From contig NZ_SSXE01000039.1 in the NCBI RefSeq assembly GCF_021699195.1, positions 1 to 56,213 of the forward strand: DNA of 56,213 nucleotides, read 5' to 3'. The notes under the pieces were generated by a model that saw nothing but the letters and a program-made list of their open reading frames with translations, searched no databases and was not told where the DNA came from. Source of the stretch: Nonomuraea sp. MG754425. Lineage in GTDB: Bacteria > Actinomycetota > Actinomycetes > Streptosporangiales > Streptosporangiaceae. A program made the position numbers and the translations under genes. This document shows, one piece after another, positions 52,450 through 56,213 of the stretch. Position 1 is the first letter of the stretch. Each line of letters opens with the position of its first letter.

Positions 52450-53286
52450 TCATGCCGGGGCCAGGAAGCGGTCGCGGTGGTGTGCGACCCACTGGGCGTA
52501 GGTGTGCGGAGGCTCGCCGATGAGCGTCCGTACGGTGTCCAGCACCCGGTGTGGCCGGTCCCGCGCCGACCGCAGGATGCTCAGTAGTTGCTCCACCGCC
52601 GGTTCGGGAACCCATTCCCGCAACTCGCGGGCGGCTTGGCCGGCGGACGTCTCGTCGAAGCGGGCCGACCGGCCGGTCACCTCGCCGATGATGCGGACCC
52701 GTTCGACCTGGCTCAGCGCCTGCGGGCCGGTCAGCTCGAACGTGCAGCCGGTCAGGCGGTTCGTCAGGAGGTGGGCGGCGACGGCGGCCACGTCCCGCTC
52801 GTCCACGGGGGCGAGCGCGGCGTCGCCGTACGCCCCGGTGACCGCTCCGGTGGCGGCCAGCCGCGGCGCCCAGTTGAGGTCGTTGGCCATGAGATAGGTC
52901 GGCCGCACGAAGGCCCAGCCGAGGCCGGACTCGCGCACCGCCGTCTCCAGCCGGGCCTGCTCGCGGCCGAGCCAGCCCGGCTCGGGGAACGTCACGACGG
53001 CGGAGGAGAGCAGCACCACCTGCTCCACCTTCGCGGCGACGCACGCCGACAGCACCTGGTCGAAGACCCCGAAGACGGGGAAGAGGAAGACCCGGCGCAC
53101 GTCGCGCAGCGCCGCGGCGAGCACCCGGGGCTCGCACATGTCGCCGGTGACCACCTCCACGCCGTCGGGCAGCCCGGCCTCCCGCGCGGTGTCGAGGGTC
53201 AGGGCCCGGACGGGGCGGCCGTGGTTGAGGAGCCGGGTCACGACGTTCCTGCCGATGTTGCCGGTCGCGCCGGTGACGAGGATCAT
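52450..53286 (-). CDS. NmrA-like NAD(P)-binding reductase
   Basis: The 278-residue protein has the cofactor loop MILVTGATGNIGRNVVTRLL, then VVLLSSAVVTFPEPG and FVRPTYLMAND, with the incomplete Tyr-Lys catalytic pattern of atypical short-chain dehydrogenases (NmrA/QOR2 group). The end, TYAQWVAHHRDRFLAP, is typical of the family. It resembles the N-terminal half of the fusion at 12472-14091. Such proteins reduce quinones or act as redox sensors. Middle gene of the DUF3224, NmrA and monooxygenase group. Confidence 0.87.
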   Translation of the reverse strand: MILVTGATGNIGRNVVTRLLNHGRPVRALTLDTAREAGLPDGVEVVTGDMCEPRVLAAALRDVRRVFLFPVFGVFDQVLSACVAAKVEQVVLLSSAVVTFPEPGWLGREQARLETAVRESGLGWAFVRPTYLMANDLNWAPRLAATGAVTGAYGDAALAPVDERDVAAVAAHLLTNRLTGCTFELTGPQALSQVERVRIIGEVTGRSARFDETSAGQAARELREWVPEPAVEQLLSILRSARDRPHRVLDTVRTLIGEPPHTYAQWVAHHRDRFLAPA

Positions 53287-53371
53287 GCGGTGCTCTTCTC
53301 TGTGGGGAGTTGCCGTAGATGCCGCGCCGTCGCTTCGGCCTGACCGCCCGGCGTCGCGGACGTCTGTGCTC

Positions 53372-53857
53372 TCACTGGTCGAACCAGTGGGTGAAGCTGT
53401 CCTCGGCCCGCCAGACCCCGTCCGGCCCGAGCGCCACGGTGAACTCGCCGCGCCCGCGCAGCCCGGTCAGCCCGCCCGTGCCGGAGCCCGGGACCACCGT
53501 CCAGTAGCCCTGACCCGTCCCCGGCCGGTCCGCGTGGCCGTAGGAGGTCAGCACGAAGCTGCCGGAGCGGCCGTCGACGGTGGCGACGACCCGTTCGACC
53601 CCGGCGACGATCTGCGAGCCGTCCGGCTGCACCACCCGTACGTGGTCGGCGTGCCCGGTGCCCTCGATGCCGCCGGAGAAGCGTTCCGTCATGAGCGTCG
53701 CGAAGACCGCGGGGCCGCCTTCGACCTGCGGGCCGATGTCCTGCCTGGCCATGGTGAGCACCTCGACGGAGCTGGTGTGCGTCACCGCGCCGGCCGGTGG
53801 CCGCGCCTCGGCGCAGCCGTCGGGGGCCTCGGTGAGGCCGCCCCAGGTGAATGGCAT
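53372..53857 (-). CDS. DUF3224 domain protein
   Basis: The 161-residue protein ends with the DUF3224 signature: SGSFVLTSYGHAD, GYWTVVPGSGTGGLTGLRG, then RGEFTV. The family forms a small beta-barrel of unknown activity and is often beside TetR genes. ATG 53857 has GGAAGG 6 nt upstream; MARQDIGPQ inside the frame is a less likely start. First gene of the minus-strand group below the operator at 53898-53919, so TetR control is expected. Confidence 0.82.
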   Translation of the reverse strand: MPFTWGGLTEAPDGCAEARPPAGAVTHTSSVEVLTMARQDIGPQVEGGPAVFATLMTERFSGGIEGTGHADHVRVVQPDGSQIVAGVERVVATVDGRSGSFVLTSYGHADRPGTGQGYWTVVPGSGTGGLTGLRGRGEFTVALGPDGVWRAEDSFTHWFDQ

Positions 53858-53897
53858 GTGATCCTTCCCTTCCGCCGGGGTCGTCCCCGGCCAGTGT

Positions 53898-53919
53898 CAA
53901 ACCAAACTGTTCAGTTTGA
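53898..53919. promoter_or_regulatory. TetR operator copy 1 (ahead of the DUF3224 operon)
   Basis: The 22-bp site caaaccaaactgttcagttt plus ga matches the site at 54604-54625 at 20 of 22 positions. Its core CAAACTGttCAGTTTG (53903-53918) has perfect 7-bp arms. It lies about 40 bp ahead of the DUF3224 start codon. Confidence 0.78.
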
Positions 53920-53963
53920 TTGACGGGCCTGCGAAAGGCGTCCATGATCGACGCCCGATGAAC

Positions 53964-54599
53964 TCAGGTGACCGCGCGCAGGAACAGGTCCACGATCCGC
54001 TCGACGCGCTCGCGGTCGGGGGCGGTCACCGGCCCGTCCACGGCCACGATCCCGTCCGGCAGGATGTAGGTGAGCAGGCCGCCCGTGAGCAGCCGGGTGG
54101 CCGCCTCCACGTCGTCCACGACGACGACCCCGGCCTCGCGGGCCCGCTCCAGCAGCCCGATCACCAAGAGCCGGATCCCGCCGGTGATCGTCTGGGCCCA
54201 CAGCCGGCCGATCTCCGGCACCCGCGGCGAGTCGGCGATGATGACGCGCGACAACGCGAGATAGTCGCTGCCGGAGATGGCCGTCAGCACCTCGGAGGCC
54301 AGTTCGACCAGCGTGGCCCGCAGTTCGGGCAGCGAGCCCACCGGCCGCTCGCCCTCCAGCACCGCGTGATCGCGGTTCAACCTCGCCAGCAGCGAGGTGA
54401 GGACGTCGACCATGAGCTGCTCTTTGCTGCGGTAGTAGACGTACAGCGTCTGCTTGGACACGCCCGCGGCCTTGGCGATGGCGTCCGTGGTCGCGCCGGC
54501 GAACCCCTCCGCCAGGAAGACGCGGGTCGCCCCGTGCCGGATCTGGGCCCGCTTGGCCTCGCTGCGTGCCGACTCCTGGGCCGTCTTCGCCGCCGTCAT
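53964..54599 (-). CDS. TetR-family transcriptional regulator
   Basis: The 211-residue protein has an N-terminal TetR helix-turn-helix (about 15-62; TTDAIAKAAGVSKQTLYVYY) and a C-terminal domain with SRVIIADSPRVPEIGRLW, the TetR_C AefR/TtgR-like pattern. It is on the same strand as, and 106 nt ahead of, the DUF3224 operon. An operator copy abuts its own start codon and another precedes DUF3224, so it very likely represses both transcripts. The ATG at 54599 immediately follows the operator and a TACGGT hexamer, suggesting a leaderless message. Confidence 0.9.
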   Translation of the reverse strand: MTAAKTAQESARSEAKRAQIRHGATRVFLAEGFAGATTDAIAKAAGVSKQTLYVYYRSKEQLMVDVLTSLLARLNRDHAVLEGERPVGSLPELRATLVELASEVLTAISGSDYLALSRVIIADSPRVPEIGRLWAQTITGGIRLLVIGLLERAREAGVVVVDDVEAATRLLTGGLLTYILPDGIVAVDGPVTAPDRERVERIVDLFLRAVT

Positions 54600-54603
54600 G
54601 AGC

Positions 54604-54625
54604 CAAACCGTACTGTTCAGTTTGA
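54604..54625. promoter_or_regulatory. TetR operator copy 2 (autoregulatory)
   Basis: The 22-bp site caaaccgtactgttcagttt plus ga, 5 bp from the tetR start codon, overlaps its likely -10. The arms are ACTG-TT-CAGT; the two changed bases relative to copy 1 weaken the outer symmetry, which may tune affinity. Confidence 0.78.
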
Positions 54626-54812
54626 ATGGGCGTCAAGACGCCGCGCGTGAGATGCGGAACCCCTTGCGTGGCAGGGGATCTCACAGCAAGTCATCACTCA
54701 TCGATGCATGTCCGCATGACTACTCTCAGTGATGGGCATAACGCACTCCGTAGCAGCAAGGAGTGACCTAGCTGGACATATGCCTATTTGGCGGGGAGCG
54801 GAGGCATCGGCG

Positions 54813-55988
54813 ATGCGAAGCGGCACCATACTCATCAGCACCTTCACGATGGCGCTGCTTCTGGCGGCCGGGTGCACGTCGGGCGGCTCCAGCCCGCTGC
54901 CCGAGAAGCAGCAGCCGGCGGGACGGGCGGCCAAGCTGTCGATCGCGCCCGCCGACGGCGCGAAGAAGGTCGCCCCGGACACCGGGATCAGCGTCAGGGT
55001 CACCGACGGCAAGGTCGCCGCCGTGACCGTCGCCGACGCCAAGGGACACCGGGTCGGCGGGGGCGTGGCCGCGGACGGGACATGGCGTCCGACCTGGCCG
55101 CTGAAGCCGGCGACGGCGTACACGGCCATCGTCCAGGCCGTCGGCACGGACGGCAGGCCGGTCACGAAGCGGGTCGCGTTCACGACGCTGAAGCCGAAGC
55201 GGGTGCTGGAGAGCGGGATGTCGCCGCTGAACGGCGAGAAGGTCGGCGTCGGCATGCCGATCCAGCTCCTGCTGTCGCACCCGGTGGCCGGGCAGGAGGC
55301 GCGGGCCGCGGTCGAGCGTTCGCTGACGGTTCAGATGTCCCAGCCGGTCGAGGGCTCCTGGAACTGGGTGAGCGACCGGGAGGTGCAGTACCGGCCGCGC
55401 GTGTACTGGCCGTCGGGGGAGAAGGTGACGGTGGTCGCCCACCTGGCCGGCCTGCGGGTCGGGCCGAACCTCTGGGGCGGCAGGGACCGCAGCGTGAGCT
55501 TCACCATCGGTCCCGAGCACATCACCAAGATCCGCAACAAGACGCACCGCGCGGTCGTCCGCAAGAACGGCGACGTCGTCAGGACGATCCCGGTCAGCCT
55601 GGGCAAGCGGGGCGACGAGAGCTTCTCCGGCACCATGATCGCGCAGGAGAAGGCCCCCGACTTCCTCATGGACTCGGCCACCATCGGCAGGCCGGGCGAG
55701 TACTACGCGCACACCAAGTGGAACGTCAGGATGACCTACAGCGGCATGTTCTTCCACGCCGCGCCCTGGTCGACCGGCGCGCAGGGCAACCGCAACGTCA
55801 GCCACGGCTGCGTGAACGTCAGCATGGACAACGCCCGCTGGTTCTACAACTTCACCCAGCGGGGGGACATCATCAAGGTTCAGGGGACCTCGCGCGACCT
55901 CGAGTTCGGCAACGGGCCGACGCCGTGGACCAAGACGTGGGAGGAGTGGCGGGCGGGCAGCGCCCTGGCCAAGCCGTCGCCGGTGTGA
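54813..55988 (+). CDS. L,D-transpeptidase lipoprotein (peptidoglycan 3-3 cross-linking)
   Basis: From the ATG at 54813 the protein has 391 residues. A lipobox LLLAAGC (Cys21) makes it a lipoprotein. Two Ig-like domains follow (about 40-125 and 128-230), then a YkuD catalytic domain with MFFHAAPW (His315) and the active-site signature SHGCVNVSMDNARWFY (catalytic Cys333, His331), and a C-terminal cap (WTKTWEEW). This is the layout of mycobacterial LdtMt2. It forms 3-3 cross-links outside the membrane and is resistant to most penicillins. The start at 54813 has GGAG upstream; a frame open from 54729 lacks that and adds nothing recognisable. Confidence 0.93.
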   Translation: MRSGTILISTFTMALLLAAGCTSGGSSPLPEKQQPAGRAAKLSIAPADGAKKVAPDTGISVRVTDGKVAAVTVADAKGHRVGGGVAADGTWRPTWPLKPATAYTAIVQAVGTDGRPVTKRVAFTTLKPKRVLESGMSPLNGEKVGVGMPIQLLLSHPVAGQEARAAVERSLTVQMSQPVEGSWNWVSDREVQYRPRVYWPSGEKVTVVAHLAGLRVGPNLWGGRDRSVSFTIGPEHITKIRNKTHRAVVRKNGDVVRTIPVSLGKRGDESFSGTMIAQEKAPDFLMDSATIGRPGEYYAHTKWNVRMTYSGMFFHAAPWSTGAQGNRNVSHGCVNVSMDNARWFYNFTQRGDIIKVQGTSRDLEFGNGPTPWTKTWEEWRAGSALAKPSPV

Positions 55989-56054
55989 CCGGGTGCTGAG
56001 CCGGGCGGGCTCGGGTACGTGCGGGCCGCCGCAAGAACCAGGGCATGAGACGCA

Positions 56055-56080
56055 GCGGCCCGGACTCCGGCCCGGGCCGC
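56055..56080. terminator. Bidirectional terminator hairpin
   Basis: GCGGCCCGG (56055-56063) and CCGGGCCGC (56072-56080) form a perfect 9-bp stem with an 8-nt loop between the L,D-transpeptidase stop and the stop of the convergent gene at 56118. Confidence 0.7.
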
Positions 56081-56117
56081 CGTATGTCACCGGCGCGATC
56101 CGGCGACGGGCCGTGGG

Positions 56118-56213
56118 TCAGAAGTACGGGGTCCAGCCGGAGCCGACTTCGGTGGCGGGGCCGAATTTGTTGCCGCCTTTGCCGTTCCAGAGGTAGAGGG
56201 TGCCTCCGGTCAT
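56118..56213 (-). CDS. C-terminal end of an FG-GAP/VCBS repeat protein (runs off the window)
   Basis: Read on the minus strand the last 31 codons before a TGA at 56118 give GTLYLWNGKGGNKFGPATEV and end SGWTPYF. This is the form of an FG-GAP/VCBS-type beta-propeller repeat found at the C terminus of many secreted actinomycete hydrolases. The frame is open to the window edge, so the ATG at the edge is probably internal and the gene starts beyond it. Function depends on the missing N-terminal part. Confidence 0.65.
   Translation of the reverse strand: MTGGTLYLWNGKGGNKFGPATEVGSGWTPYF

Noticed and set aside
1..56213. CRISPR arrays, tRNA or rRNA genes, insertion-sequence ends, phage attachment sites
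   Set aside because: No regularly spaced short repeats, cloverleaf-like sequences, transposase or integrase motifs were seen on either strand by eye.

Overview
The window is very GC-rich DNA with GTG and TTG starts, many TetR/PadR/MerR/IclR-type regulators, secreted proteins with Ala-rich signal peptides, a mycobacterial-style L,D-transpeptidase and a eukaryotic-type Ser/Thr kinase. This fits a filamentous actinomycete, perhaps of the Streptosporangiaceae, but no rRNA or housekeeping marker is present to fix the genus. I saw no tRNA, rRNA, CRISPR array, transposase or integrase.

Layout. 1-4475: a MerR/TipAS-type regulator and a DUF2268 metalloprotease behind a textbook 19-bp-spacer MerR promoter, a small secreted protein, two TetR regulators and a DUF4267 membrane protein. 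4490-10922: a four-gene minus-strand operon (cytochrome P450, cyclooxygenase-like haem dioxygenase, lipase fused to an acetoacetate-decarboxylase-like domain, 85-aa helical protein) divergent from an acyl desaturase. Together they look like a bacterial oxylipin pathway: desaturate, release, dioxygenate, rearrange. 11104-16409: two tandem secreted paralogues built of three GDEN-motif repeats, an NmrA-quinone oxidoreductase fusion, a HAD phosphatase, a 5'-truncated P450 and an IclR regulator.

16441-43784 is the most striking part. A 4294-residue Tc-toxin A subunit (TcA) carries about 30 hemopexin-like repeats inserted in two blocks. Its N-terminal shell, neuraminidase-like region, pore coiled coil and TcB-binding C terminus are all recognisable. 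It is followed in the same operon by two related HExxH zinc metalloprotease-like proteins. No TcB or TcC/Rhs gene is in the window. On the other strand lie two giant uncharacterised proteins (1410 and 1167 aa) and small secreted proteins, with a PadR regulator divergent from the toxin gene.

43826-56213: an acyltransferase-3 membrane protein divergent from a TetR regulator, a soluble Ser/Thr kinase, a DUF5937/ArsR-type regulator, a PadR-flavin monooxygenase operon, a DUF574-type methyltransferase, a TetR-controlled set (DUF3224 protein, NmrA-like reductase, aromatic-ring-hydroxylase-type monooxygenase) with two near-identical operators, an L,D-transpeptidase lipoprotein, and the end of an FG-GAP repeat protein.

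Several regulator genes have a -10-like hexamer only about 7 nt from the start codon, so leaderless transcription is probably common here. Functions are inferred from sequence motifs read by eye; no database search was run.
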